In this document: one piece after another, positions 1-7,121 of the stretch
Layout: the number at the start of each line of letters is the position of its first letter
Position numbering within the stretch: position 1 is the first letter of the stretch
NCBI GenBank assembly: GCA_938036585.1
Contig: CALHQN010000284.1
Span: 1 to 10,981 of the forward strand
Length of the DNA: 10,981 nt
Source of the DNA: an uncultured Campylobacter sp.
GTDB lineage: Bacteria > Campylobacterota > Campylobacteria > Campylobacterales > Campylobacteraceae
Direction of reading: 5' to 3'
Translations under genes and position numbers: made by a program
The notes under the pieces: model-generated
Databases searched by the model: none
The model's input: only the letters and a program-made list of their open reading frames with translations
Told to the model about the DNA's origin: nothing

Positions 1-1141
1 TGTCCGAGCCGATAAAGGCGTTTTTGCCGATTATCGTTTTGTATTTTTTCTTGCCGTCGTAGTTGCACGTAATCGTGCCGCAGCCGATATTACTGCCCTC
101 ATCGATCTCGCAATCTCCAAGATAGCTTAAATGCCCCGCCTTGATCTTGTTTACTTTTGCGTTTTTAAGCTCGACGAAATTTCCGATATGGGTGCCTATA
201 ACCTCGCATTTTGGGCGCAGATGCGCCATCGGACCGATGTCGGAGTTTTTTACGATGCTATCTTCGATGACGCAGCCGCTTTTGATGAGCGAGCTTTCGA
301 TCACGCAAGAACCTATGATGCTCACGTTTTCTTGCAGCTCGCACTCGCCGATAAATTTTGCTCTGCTATCGATGTAGATGCTTTGAGGCAGGCGCATCAA
401 AACGCCTTGCTTCATCAAATTTTCTTTGATCTCGTTTTGCATTAAATTTTCGGCGATACTAAGGGCGAGCTTATCGTTTATGCCCATGAAGCTTTGCTCA
501 TCCACCCACACGGCGGCGCATTTTAAGCCCATATCTTTGGCGATTTTGATCGCGTCGGTGAGGTAGTATTCTTTTTGCGCGTTATCTGGTTTGATCTGCG
601 GCAGAATCTGTTTCAATGCCTCGCTTTTGAAGCAGTAGCAGCCCGCGTTTGCGTCTTTTATCGCTTTTTCTTCCTCGCTTGCGTCCTTTTGCTCGACGAT
701 CTTTAAAATTTCGCCGCCTTTGGTGATTACGCGACCGTATCCGAATGGATCGCGCGCGCTAAAAACGCTTAGATTTACTTCCGCGTCCCCCTCGCAGAGT
801 TTGCGAAGCTCGGCGCTTTTTACCAAAGGCATATCGCCGCAGATTATGAGCGTTTTTTCCCCGCTGATTTCGACCTCTTTTAGCCCGCCCGCAGTGCCGG
901 GGAAATGCTCGTGATCTTGTTTGTAAATTTTAGCGTTTGGAAAGTGCGCCAAAACTGCGCTTTTAACCTCGTCGAATTGGTAGTGTAAAATCACGCTCAC
1001 GTCGTTTGAAATTTCGTAAGCTTTCTTTAAGATGTGGATTATCATCGGCTCGCCGCAAAGCTCGAAAAGAACTTTAGCTTTTTGCGACTTCATCCGAGTG
1101 CCGAGTCCTGCGGCAAGAACTATAACCGAAACGTCGTTCAT
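1..1141 (-). CDS. glmU: Bifunctional UDP-N-acetylglucosamine pyrophosphorylase / glucosamine-1-phosphate N-acetyltransferase, C-terminus cut by window edge
   Basis: GlmU acetylates glucosamine-1-phosphate and then joins it to UTP, giving cytoplasmic UDP-GlcNAc for peptidoglycan and lipid A. The reading frame is open for 380 codons from the ATG at 1141-1139 and runs off the left edge. The N-terminal uridyltransferase domain carries the nucleotide-binding signature LAAGLGTRMKS (residues 9-19) with K23 before VL. The FPGTAGG segment matches the UTP/GlcNAc-binding loop. The C-terminal half is a left-handed beta-helix of hexapeptide repeats. It holds the acetyltransferase motif GHLSYLGD, with H337 at the position of the E. 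coli catalytic histidine, and the acetyl-CoA/sugar-binding NYDG at 360-363. C. jejuni GlmU is about 430 residues, so roughly 50 residues lie outside. An AAGGG ribosome binding site sits 5 nt before the ATG. No frameshift was seen. Identification is firm. Confidence 0.97.
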   Translation of the reverse strand, partial: MNDVSVIVLAAGLGTRMKSQKAKVLFELCGEPMIIHILKKAYEISNDVSVILHYQFDEVKSAVLAHFPNAKIYKQDHEHFPGTAGGLKEVEISGEKTLIICGDMPLVKSAELRKLCEGDAEVNLSVFSARDPFGYGRVITKGGEILKIVEQKDASEEEKAIKDANAGCYCFKSEALKQILPQIKPDNAQKEYYLTDAIKIAKDMGLKCAAVWVDEQSFMGINDKLALSIAENLMQNEIKENLMKQGVLMRLPQSIYIDSRAKFIGECELQENVSIIGSCVIESSLIKSGCVIEDSIVKNSDIGPMAHLRPKCEVIGTHIGNFVELKNAKVNKIKAGHLSYLGDCEIDEGSNIGCGTITCNYDGKKKYKTIIGKNAFIGSD

Positions 1142-1170
1142 TTTTACCCTTAAATTTCAAAAATCGAATA

Positions 1171-1176
1171 ATTTTA
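1171..1176 (-). promoter_or_regulatory. Candidate -10 box for glmU
   Basis: On the minus strand these bases read TAAAAT, one mismatch from TATAAT, about 30 nt before the glmU ATG. The upstream flank is very T-rich, as is usual for Campylobacter sigma-70 promoters, which lack a clear -35 box. The predicted leader would be about 20-25 nt and would contain the AAGGG ribosome binding site at 1151-1147. This is by inspection only, and the region is AT-rich enough for chance matches. Confidence 0.4.
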
Positions 1177-1200
1177 ACACATTTAAAATAAATAAAAACC

Positions 1201-1228
1201 TAAATTTATGCCGTACGGGCGAAATTTA
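1201..1228. promoter_or_regulatory. 28-bp dyad symmetry between divergent glmU and EamA gene
   Basis: The sequence is TAAATTT, 3 nt, CCGTACGG, 3 nt, AAATTTA. Both halves mirror each other exactly apart from the two 3-nt spacers (22 of 28 positions symmetric). It lies upstream of the candidate promoters of both divergent genes, a usual place for an operator bound by a dimeric regulator. The outer TAAATTT words are common in this DNA, so the CCGTACGG centre carries most of the weight. No regulator gene is in the window. Confidence 0.35.
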
Positions 1229-1251
1229 AATCCCAAATTCAACTAAAATTT

Positions 1252-1257
1252 TATAAA
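1252..1257 (+). promoter_or_regulatory. Candidate -10 box for the EamA transporter gene
   Basis: TATAAA preceded by TTT, 34 nt before the TTG start at 1292, fits the Campylobacter sigma-70 -10 pattern. A start site near 1263-1266 would fall inside the 5' arm of the inverted repeat at 1261-1286. No convincing -35 box is visible. Confidence 0.45.
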
Positions 1258-1260
1258 ATT

Positions 1261-1286
1261 CCGCCTAAATTTTAAAGCTTAGGCGG
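1261..1286 (+). repeat. Perfect 8-bp inverted repeat containing the EamA gene ribosome binding site
   Basis: CCGCCTAA (1261-1268) and its exact complement TTAGGCGG (1279-1286) flank a 10-nt AT-rich loop. The 3' arm contains AGGCGG, the only Shine-Dalgarno-like sequence before the TTG at 1292, with 5 nt between them. In RNA the stem would therefore hide the ribosome binding site. As DNA it could be an operator overlapping the transcription start. It is not followed by a T-run on the plus strand, so it is unlikely to be a terminator. Confidence 0.55.
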
Positions 1287-1291
1287 ACGTT

Positions 1292-2161
1292 TTGAAAAAA
1301 CTGATTTTGGTTACTTGTATTTGGGCGTTTAGCTTCTCTCTGATCGGCGAGTTTTTGCGCGGCATAGACAGCGCGTATTTGGCATTTTCGCGCGTATCGT
1401 TGGCGCTAATTTGCTTTTTGCCGTTTATGAAATTTCGTGGCGTAAATCCAGTTTTGGCGCTTAAAATTTGCGCCGTGGGCGCCGTGCAGATCGGCGTGAT
1501 GTATATCTTTTACTACCGCAGCTTTACGTATTTGAAGGTCTATGAAGTGGCGCTTTTTACGATATTTACTCCGTTTTACGTGACGCTGCTTTACGACGCG
1601 CTTAAGCTTAGATTTCGCGCGCTATATCTTTTTAGCGTCGCAGTCGCGGTACTGGGGGCTTTGGTGATAAAATTCGGCGCGATAAGCTCAGAGTTTTTGA
1701 CGGGCTTTTTGCTCGTGCAAGGCGCAAATTTATGCTTCGGACTCGGACAGAGCGCGTATAAATTTATGCTTGAGCGCCACGGTTTTAGCGAGCAGAAGGA
1801 GCTTTTCGGCTATTTTTTTGTCGGAGCTACCGCGGTTACGGCGATTGCTGCGATCGTGCTCGGAGATTTTTCTAAATTTAATCCTAGCTTCTCGCAGGGC
1901 GCGGTGATCGTGTATCTGGGCACGGTAGCCAGCGCTTTAGGGTATTTTTTGTGGAACAAAGGCGCGTGCGAGGTCGATAGCGGCGTGCTTGCGATTATGA
2001 ATAACGCGCTCATTCCCGCAGCGATCGTCGTAAATTTAGTGTTTTGGCAAAAGGACGCCGATATAGCGCGCCTGCTTGCGGGCTCGGCGCTGATTTATGT
2101 TTCGCTTATTTTGCATAAAAAGATCATGAAATTTTACGCCCTGCGCGAGCAAAGAATTTAG
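1292..2161 (+). CDS. EamA-family (drug/metabolite transporter superfamily) membrane transporter
   Basis: This 289-residue inner-membrane protein has about ten hydrophobic segments, near residues 1-19, 30-47, 59-77, 83-101, 110-128, 134-153, 171-190, 203-221, 232-252 and 259-275. That matches the two five-helix EamA repeats of the DMT superfamily in length and layout. The GYFLWNKG segment at 217-224 resembles the conserved stretch of the second repeat, and the C-terminus is short and basic. Members export or import amino acids, nucleotides or other small metabolites, and the substrate cannot be told here. The TTG start at 1292 is chosen because MKKLILVTCIWAF is a typical first helix and AGGCGG lies 5 nt upstream, inside an inverted repeat that may limit translation. 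The gene is divergent from glmU and separated from macA by 64 bp, so it is probably its own unit. Confidence 0.88.
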   Translation: MKKLILVTCIWAFSFSLIGEFLRGIDSAYLAFSRVSLALICFLPFMKFRGVNPVLALKICAVGAVQIGVMYIFYYRSFTYLKVYEVALFTIFTPFYVTLLYDALKLRFRALYLFSVAVAVLGALVIKFGAISSEFLTGFLLVQGANLCFGLGQSAYKFMLERHGFSEQKELFGYFFVGATAVTAIAAIVLGDFSKFNPSFSQGAVIVYLGTVASALGYFLWNKGACEVDSGVLAIMNNALIPAAIVVNLVFWQKDADIARLLAGSALIYVSLILHKKIMKFYALREQRI

Positions 2162-2190
2162 TATTTAACTAAAATTTTATATTTTTACAT

Positions 2191-2196
2191 TAGAAT
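2191..2196 (+). promoter_or_regulatory. Candidate -10 box for the macA operon
   Basis: TAGAAT, one mismatch from TATAAT, lies 29 nt before the macA ATG and is preceded by a T-rich run. The 64-bp spacer after the EamA gene also holds a weak all-AU hairpin (about 2155-2176) followed by T-rich DNA, which might end the upstream transcript. Read-through from the EamA gene cannot be excluded. Confidence 0.35.
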
Positions 2197-2225
2197 TAGC
2201 CCTTATTTTATTTGAAGTTGGCAAA

Positions 2226-3410
2226 ATGAAAAAAACCTTGAAATTTATCGCCTTTATCCTGCTCATCGTCATTGCGATATACTTCTTATACGGCAAATTT
2301 TTTAAGCAAGAAGAGGCGCCGAAGGCCCTTACCACCAGGCTTGAGAAGGGCAATATTAGAGGCACGGTGACGGCTGCGGGAGAGGTTTATGCCAGGGATT
2401 TGGTAGACGTGGGCGCGCAGGTAAGCGGTCAGATCAAAAAGCTCTACGTCAAAGTTGGCGATAAGGTTCAAAAGGGCGATATGATCGCACAGATCGATTC
2501 CGTCACTCAAGAAAACGAGATCGCGCAGCAAAAGGCGCAGCTTCTAATCCACGAAGCAAATTTAGCTTCGGCAAAGATCGCCGCGGCGAACGCCAAAACG
2601 CAGTATAACCGCGAGCTGCAGCTGTATAAAAGAAACGCCGCTTCCAAAGAGGCTGTGGAAAACGCCAAAAATAGCGCCGCTTTAAAAGAAGCCGAGCAGA
2701 AGCAGATCGAGGCGCAGATCGAGCAGACCAAACTTCAGCTAAGCACGGCGGAGACAAATTTCGGCTACACCAAGATCACGGCTCCGATAAGCGGCACGAT
2801 CGTTTCGATGCCGGTAGAGGAGGGCAAAACGGTAAATTCCAACCAAACTACGCCTACGATCGTAAAGATCGCCGATCTAAGCAAGATGGAGATCAAGATG
2901 CAGATCGCAGAGGGTGATATATCCAAAGTAAAGGTTGGAATGGACGTAGAATACTCCATACTATCGGATCTGGATAATATCAAAAAGGCTAAAATTTACA
3001 AGATCGATCCGGGTCTTACCACGCTTAGCGACGGGACTTACGATAAAACCTCTAGCGGGTCGTCCTATTCTTCGAGCAGCAGCGACAGTGCGATCTATTT
3101 TTACGCAAAGATGCTCGTAGACAATGAAAATGATTTTTTAAAGATCGGAATGACGACCGAAAACAACATAATCGTAAGCGAAGCGAACAATACGAGCTAT
3201 CTACCTACCTCGGTTATCAAGCGCGACGCGGGAGGCGATTACGTCACGGTGCTTAACGGCAAAGAGTCTGAACAGCGATACGTAAAAACGGGCGTCAGCG
3301 ATGATTTGAATACTGAAATTTTAAGCGGTTTGGATGAAAAAGACGAGGTACTTATAGCCGACGGAAAAGCCGCGCCGTTAAATATGGACGGGCCTCCGAT
3401 GGTGTTTTAG
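2226..3410 (+). CDS. macA: MacA-like periplasmic adaptor (membrane fusion protein) of a tripartite ABC efflux system
   Basis: This 394-residue adaptor links the MacB ABC transporter to an outer-membrane channel. A short basic start and one membrane anchor (about residues 7-23) place the rest in the periplasm, and no lipobox is present. The order is: first half of the lipoyl/barrel-sandwich domain (about 44-91, with VGAQVSGQI and VGDKVQKGD), an alpha-helical hairpin rich in A, K, E and Q (about 92-178), the second lipoyl half (TKITAPISGTIV, 182-193), then beta-barrel and membrane-proximal domains. A serine-rich loop at 276-288 (10 of 13 residues Ser) lies where MacA proteins have a variable loop after DPGLTT. 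Length fits the family. The ribosome binding site is weak. macB follows after 15 nt. The MacA subgroup assignment rests on the adjacent MacB and the DPGLTT and GMTT segments. Confidence 0.93.
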   Translation: MKKTLKFIAFILLIVIAIYFLYGKFFKQEEAPKALTTRLEKGNIRGTVTAAGEVYARDLVDVGAQVSGQIKKLYVKVGDKVQKGDMIAQIDSVTQENEIAQQKAQLLIHEANLASAKIAAANAKTQYNRELQLYKRNAASKEAVENAKNSAALKEAEQKQIEAQIEQTKLQLSTAETNFGYTKITAPISGTIVSMPVEEGKTVNSNQTTPTIVKIADLSKMEIKMQIAEGDISKVKVGMDVEYSILSDLDNIKKAKIYKIDPGLTTLSDGTYDKTSSGSSYSSSSSDSAIYFYAKMLVDNENDFLKIGMTTENNIIVSEANNTSYLPTSVIKRDAGGDYVTVLNGKESEQRYVKTGVSDDLNTEILSGLDEKDEVLIADGKAAPLNMDGPPMVF

Positions 3411-3425
3411 TTAAAATTTTATGGT

Positions 3426-5360
3426 GTGAAGATGCTAGAGCTTAAAGATATAAACAAAAAATTCATTCTCGGCGATAACGAAATCCACGTACTAAAGGAC
3501 GTAAGTTTAAATATCGAAGCGGGCGAGTTTATATCGATAATCGGGCAATCCGGAAGCGGAAAATCGACGCTGATGAACATAATCGGCTGTATCGATACGC
3601 CGAGCAGCGGAAGCTACAAGATCGAAGGCCGCGAAGTCGTAAACCTTAGCAGCGACGAGCTTGCTATGCTCAGAAGCAAAAAATTCGGCTTTGTTTTTCA
3701 AAAATACAATCTCATCGCTACGATGGACGCGACTGCAAACGTCTCGCTACCTGCGGTGTATGCGGGCGTAGGAGCTAGCGAGCGGAACAAGCGCGCGGTG
3801 GAAATTTTAAACAAGCTGGAGCTTAGCGACCGCACTAAGAGCCTGCCGAGCAAGCTTAGCGGCGGGCAGCAGCAGCGCGTAAGTATTGCCCGCGCTCTGA
3901 TAAACGGCGGCGAAGTGATTTTAGCGGACGAGCCTACCGGCGCGCTCGATAGCAAAAGCGGCGAGACGGTGATGGAAATTTTAACGGCGCTGCACAAAGA
4001 GGGCCACACCATCATCATAGTCACGCACGATGCGCATATCGCGGAATTTGCAGATCGCATCATCGAGATCAAAGACGGTAAAATTTTAAGCGACCGCAGG
4101 AAAGCCAAGCGCGTTTTTGAGCTCAAAAAGGAGCCGTTTAAGACGAAAAATTCCTTCATCTTGCATAAAGATCAGCTCATCGAAAGCTTTAAAATGTCGG
4201 TTAGCGCGATATTTTCGCACAAACTACGATCGATTTTGACGATGCTAGGCATCATCATCGGCATCGCCTCGGTTATCTGCGTAGTGGCCTTAGGTAAGGG
4301 CTCGGAGGAGAAAATTTTATCCGAGATCAGCGAGATCGGCACCAATACGATCGATATTTTCCCTGGTAAAAATTTCGGCGACGTGCGTGCAGGCTTCGTA
4401 AGCACGCTTACGATAAACGATTCTGCGGTCTTAGCGCGCCAGCCATACGTCGATTACGCTACGCCCAACGCCTCCGCAAGCGGTATGATAACCTATGCAA
4501 ATTTAAACTCCAGAGGCCTTTTGCGCGGCGGCAGCGTCCATTCCCTAGCCGTTAACGGCATACAGATCAAAGAGGGTAGAAATTTCAGCGAGAGCGATAT
4601 TAAAAATTCGCAATCTGTAGTCATCATCGATCCGAATACTAAAAAAACCTTCTTTAAAAATACGAACCCTATCGGCAAAACGATCTTCTTTTTGGGCAGG
4701 CCGCTTAAGGTTATCGGCGTTACGGGCAGGGACAAAAATGTCTTCGGAAGCAGCGAGAGTTTAAGAATTTACGCGCCGTATTCGACCGTGATGAACAAAA
4801 TCAGCGGCGAGCGAAAGATCAGCTCCATCACCGTCAAAATAAAAGACGACGTCGATGCGCACATAGCCGAGGAGAGCCTTACGCAGCTGCTCATCCAAAG
4901 ACACAAGACGAAAGATTTTCACACTTTAAATTCCGACACTATCAAAAAGACCATACAAAGCACCACTAGCACGATGACGATTTTGATCTCATCGATCGCG
5001 GTGATCTCGCTCGTCGTCGGCGGCATCGGCGTGATGAATATAATGCTCGTAAGCGTTACCGAGCGCACGCGCGAGATCGGTATCAGAATGGCGATCGGCG
5101 CAAAGCAATCCAATATCTTGCAGCAGTTTTTGATAGAGGCGATCTTGCTTTGCTCGCTAGGCGGAGCTTTGGGAATTTTAATCGCTTTGGCGCTTGGATT
5201 TGCGTTTAATACCATAAGCCCGGATTTTGCGATGAAATTTACTACCGCGCCTTTCGTGATCGCCTTTGCGGCGTCATCCGCGATCGGCATAGTTTTCGGC
5301 TATCTGCCGGCAAGAAACGCCAGCAGATTAAATCCGATAGATGCTTTAGCACAAGAATAA
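3426..5360 (+). CDS. macB: MacB-like ABC transporter, ATPase fused to permease
   Basis: MacB is an inner-membrane mechanotransmission ABC protein that uses ATP in the cytoplasm to drive export of substrates collected in the periplasm. The 644 residues match the family length. The ATPase domain (about 1-225) has Walker A GQSGSGKS (40-47), Q-loop Q92, signature LSGGQ (144-148), Walker B EVILADEP with D168/E169, and H-loop H201, all intact. The permease has a first helix near 269-289, a large periplasmic domain, and three helices near 517-545, 567-595 and 608-627, with the FtsX-like ERTREIGIRMAIGA segment after the second. The start is uncertain: GTG at 3426 or ATG at 3432, differing by two residues. 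Neither has a good ribosome binding site, so coupling to macA is likely. The substrate is unknown; known MacB proteins export macrolides, peptides, toxins or porphyrins. Confidence 0.96.
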   Translation: MKMLELKDINKKFILGDNEIHVLKDVSLNIEAGEFISIIGQSGSGKSTLMNIIGCIDTPSSGSYKIEGREVVNLSSDELAMLRSKKFGFVFQKYNLIATMDATANVSLPAVYAGVGASERNKRAVEILNKLELSDRTKSLPSKLSGGQQQRVSIARALINGGEVILADEPTGALDSKSGETVMEILTALHKEGHTIIIVTHDAHIAEFADRIIEIKDGKILSDRRKAKRVFELKKEPFKTKNSFILHKDQLIESFKMSVSAIFSHKLRSILTMLGIIIGIASVICVVALGKGSEEKILSEISEIGTNTIDIFPGKNFGDVRAGFVSTLTINDSAVLARQPYVDYATPNASASGMITYANLNSRGLLRGGSVHSLAVNGIQIKEGRNFSESDIKNSQSVVIIDPNTKKTFFKNTNPIGKTIFFLGRPLKVIGVTGRDKNVFGSSESLRIYAPYSTVMNKISGERKISSITVKIKDDVDAHIAEESLTQLLIQRHKTKDFHTLNSDTIKKTIQSTTSTMTILISSIAVISLVVGGIGVMNIMLVSVTERTREIGIRMAIGAKQSNILQQFLIEAILLCSLGGALGILIALALGFAFNTISPDFAMKFTTAPFVIAFAASSAIGIVFGYLPARNASRLNPIDALAQE

Positions 5361-5362
5361 CC

Positions 5363-5370
5363 AAGGAGAG
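5363..5370 (+). promoter_or_regulatory. Strong ribosome binding site before the outer-membrane efflux gene
   Basis: AAGGAGAG lies 3 nt before the ATG at 5374, in the 13-nt gap after macB. It is the closest match to the consensus in the macAB operon, in contrast to the weak sites before macA and macB. The channel subunit may therefore be translated independently of macB. Confidence 0.7.
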
Positions 5371-5373
5371 AAA

Positions 5374-6732
5374 ATGATAAATTCCAAAGTAATTTTAAGC
5401 GGCGTTTTGGCCGTTTTTATCGGTGGCTGCGCCTCGAATCAAGGCGAGATCAAATATGAACCTAAGCAAAATTTTAAGGATGAAAACGCGACTTATCAGA
5501 TCGATACGCTTTGGTACAAAAAATATAACGAATCGTATCTGAACAAACTCGTAGATCAGGCGCTTACGAACAATTATGATCTAAAAACCGCAGCTCTTAA
5601 CGTCGAGAGCGCTTATGCAAATTTAGGGCTAAATCGCGCGGATCTATTTCCTACGCTAAGCGGATCGGTAGGTGGCAGCAGAGGTCGCGATATCAGCACG
5701 AGCTCAAATTGGAGCAAAACATACAGCTCTGGCTTTAACGTAAGCTACGAGCTCGATCTTTTCGGAAAAATTCGCTCGGCTGTAAATTCCAGCGAGTGGA
5801 GCGCGAAGGCCAGCGAATTCGATCTTGAAAACGCACGCCTTACGCTGATAAACTCCGTCGTAAGCGGATACTTTGAGATGCTGTATCTAAACGACTCGCT
5901 AAAATGGACTAGACAAAATTTAAGCGATTACCGCGAGATCGAAAAGATAATCAAGGCCAAATACGACTACGGCAAGTCCGAGCAGCTCGATTATAGGCAG
6001 ATCAAAAATAGTATCTTAGGGCTTGAAAATAGGGTCTTGGAGATTCAGAAAAATATCGAGGATAATAGAAAATATATGAGAAATCTGATCTCCTCGAGCA
6101 TGCAGTTTAACGACAATACCAACTCGATCAGCTCGATTAAATTTCAAGGCGTCGATTTGGACGTGCCGTATACCGCGCTATCAAATCGCCCTGATATCCG
6201 CGCGGCGATTTCGCGGCTAAATTCCAGTTTTTACGATAACCAAACCGCGCAGCTAAATTTCTTCCCTAGCATAAATTTAGGCGCCGGGCTAAGTAGCGGG
6301 CAAGCCGGTCGCGCCGACGATAGCTTTAAGCTAAATTTCTTAAGCGGCAACGTTAGCATTAGCTTACCGTTTTTGGACTACGCGCGACTTGAAAACCGAC
6401 TTAAAATTTCGGAGATTGACTTTAGAAAAAACGTAGTCAATTACGAGCAAACGCTCTCGACCGCGACTAATGAGGTTCTAAATTTATATAGAATTTACGA
6501 GATAAATTTGGCTACTCTTAAAAATTTAAGCGCCGCATACGACGAGAAGGCGCGTATCGCCGATCTTTACGCCGCTAAATACGAAGCGGGCTCAAGCGAG
6601 CTAAAAGATATGCTCGAAGCGCGCACTGACGCGGTGGATGCAAAGATCAGCGAGCTGAATCAAAAATATTTGACGCTGCAAAACGAAGCGGCGATCTATC
6701 GCGCGATGGCGGGTAAATTTAGACGCAAATGA
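5374..6732 (+). CDS. NodT/OprM-type outer-membrane efflux lipoprotein (TolC family)
   Basis: This is the outer-membrane channel expected to complete the MacAB pump. The first 19 residues form a lipoprotein signal ending in IGGC, so Cys19 would be lipidated and the protein anchored to the outer membrane, as in NodT/OprM/CmeC proteins. The 452-residue length fits. Two OEP repeats are visible: the first has FPTLSGSVGGS and SYELDLFGKIR (strand and helix-junction motifs), and the second has LSNRPDIRAA followed by NFFPSINLGAGL and SLPFLDYARLENR. The remainder is long alpha-helix, as expected for the periplasmic barrel. It follows macB by 13 nt, and its TGA overlaps the ATG of the next small gene. 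Its partner is inferred from position; TolC-family channels often serve several pumps. Confidence 0.94.
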   Translation: MINSKVILSGVLAVFIGGCASNQGEIKYEPKQNFKDENATYQIDTLWYKKYNESYLNKLVDQALTNNYDLKTAALNVESAYANLGLNRADLFPTLSGSVGGSRGRDISTSSNWSKTYSSGFNVSYELDLFGKIRSAVNSSEWSAKASEFDLENARLTLINSVVSGYFEMLYLNDSLKWTRQNLSDYREIEKIIKAKYDYGKSEQLDYRQIKNSILGLENRVLEIQKNIEDNRKYMRNLISSSMQFNDNTNSISSIKFQGVDLDVPYTALSNRPDIRAAISRLNSSFYDNQTAQLNFFPSINLGAGLSSGQAGRADDSFKLNFLSGNVSISLPFLDYARLENRLKISEIDFRKNVVNYEQTLSTATNEVLNLYRIYEINLATLKNLSAAYDEKARIADLYAAKYEAGSSELKDMLEARTDAVDAKISELNQKYLTLQNEAAIYRAMAGKFRRK

Positions 6733-7043
6733 AAGAAATTCTGATATTTCTGCTATTTTGCGGCGCGACATTTGCGGCGGAATACGACTGCACTTTCAAA
6801 GGAAGCGGCTTTGAGGAGCACCGCCGCGAAATTTTGCAAAACCGCCGCAAGATCGAAAGCGAGGGTAAAATTTTGCAAGATAATTTAGAGCGCGGCGGCT
6901 CGCACGGCGAGCAAAACCGCGGCTTGCAAAATTTTCCTCCCGAAAAGGACAAGATGCAGAGCATAAGAGAGCAAAACGACAGGGCGGCGCGGGAGCTTAA
7001 AATGCGAAATCAAAAGCTACGCGGCAATTCAAAAAGACGCTAA
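6729..7043 (+). CDS. Small predicted secreted protein of unknown function
   Basis: I do not recognise this 104-residue protein. The ATG overlaps the TGA of the efflux lipoprotein gene (ATGA), which implies translational coupling; no ribosome binding site is evident. Residues 1-17 look like a signal peptide (MKEILIFLLFCGATFAA), with likely signal peptidase I cleavage after Ala16 or Ala17. FLLFC is not a lipobox, because Phe precedes the Cys. The mature part of about 87 residues has one Cys (C21) and is highly charged, with many R, K, E, Q and N and almost no hydrophobic stretches. It looks helical, possibly coiled-coil (about 28-55 and 73-98), with a basic C-terminus (GNSKRR). Base composition and codon use are like the neighbours, so it appears to be a real gene. 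A periplasmic role linked to the MacAB pump is inferred from position only. Confidence 0.7.
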   Translation: MKEILIFLLFCGATFAAEYDCTFKGSGFEEHRREILQNRRKIESEGKILQDNLERGGSHGEQNRGLQNFPPEKDKMQSIREQNDRAARELKMRNQKLRGNSKRR

Positions 7044-7082
7044 AATCCCCGCGCTCGTTTATCGCTTTTTAAGTAAAATTTA

Positions 7083-7088
7083 TATAAA
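7083..7088 (+). promoter_or_regulatory. rpmH: Candidate -10 box for the rpmH operon
   Basis: TATAAA within TTTATATAAAATC, 33 nt before the rpmH ATG, is the best -10 match in the window. It follows a T-rich run, as is typical of Campylobacter promoters. It gives the rpmH block its own promoter despite lying only 39 nt after the upstream gene. Confidence 0.55.
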
Positions 7089-7110
7089 ATCTTCGCTTTA
7101 CATTTTCTTT

Positions 7111-7116
7111 AAGGAA
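7111..7116 (+). promoter_or_regulatory. rpmH: rpmH ribosome binding site
   Basis: AAGGAA lies 5 nt before the ATG at 7122, a good site, as expected for a highly expressed ribosomal protein. Confidence 0.65.
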
Positions 7117-7121
7117 CAGTT

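Noticed and set aside
131..914. Plus-strand open frames of 64-104 codons over the left part of the window
   Set aside because: They lie antisense to glmU, whose frame is intact and shows all catalytic motifs. The predicted proteins look like nothing known.
2155..2180. Possible terminator after the EamA gene
   Set aside because: TTTAGT pairs with ACTAAA and T-rich DNA follows, but the stem is nearly all AU and includes the stop codon, so chance is likely in this composition.
3698..4159. Minus-strand open frame of 153 codons, and similar ones at 4919-5290 and 9565-9945
   Set aside because: They are antisense to macB and jag, have no ribosome binding site, and have low-complexity translations typical of shadow frames.
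7031..7070. Possible terminator between the small secreted gene and rpmH
   Set aside because: AAAAAG-A-CG can pair with CGCTTTTT, but the stem is AU-rich, contains a bulge and closes a 23-nt loop, so it is too weak to call.
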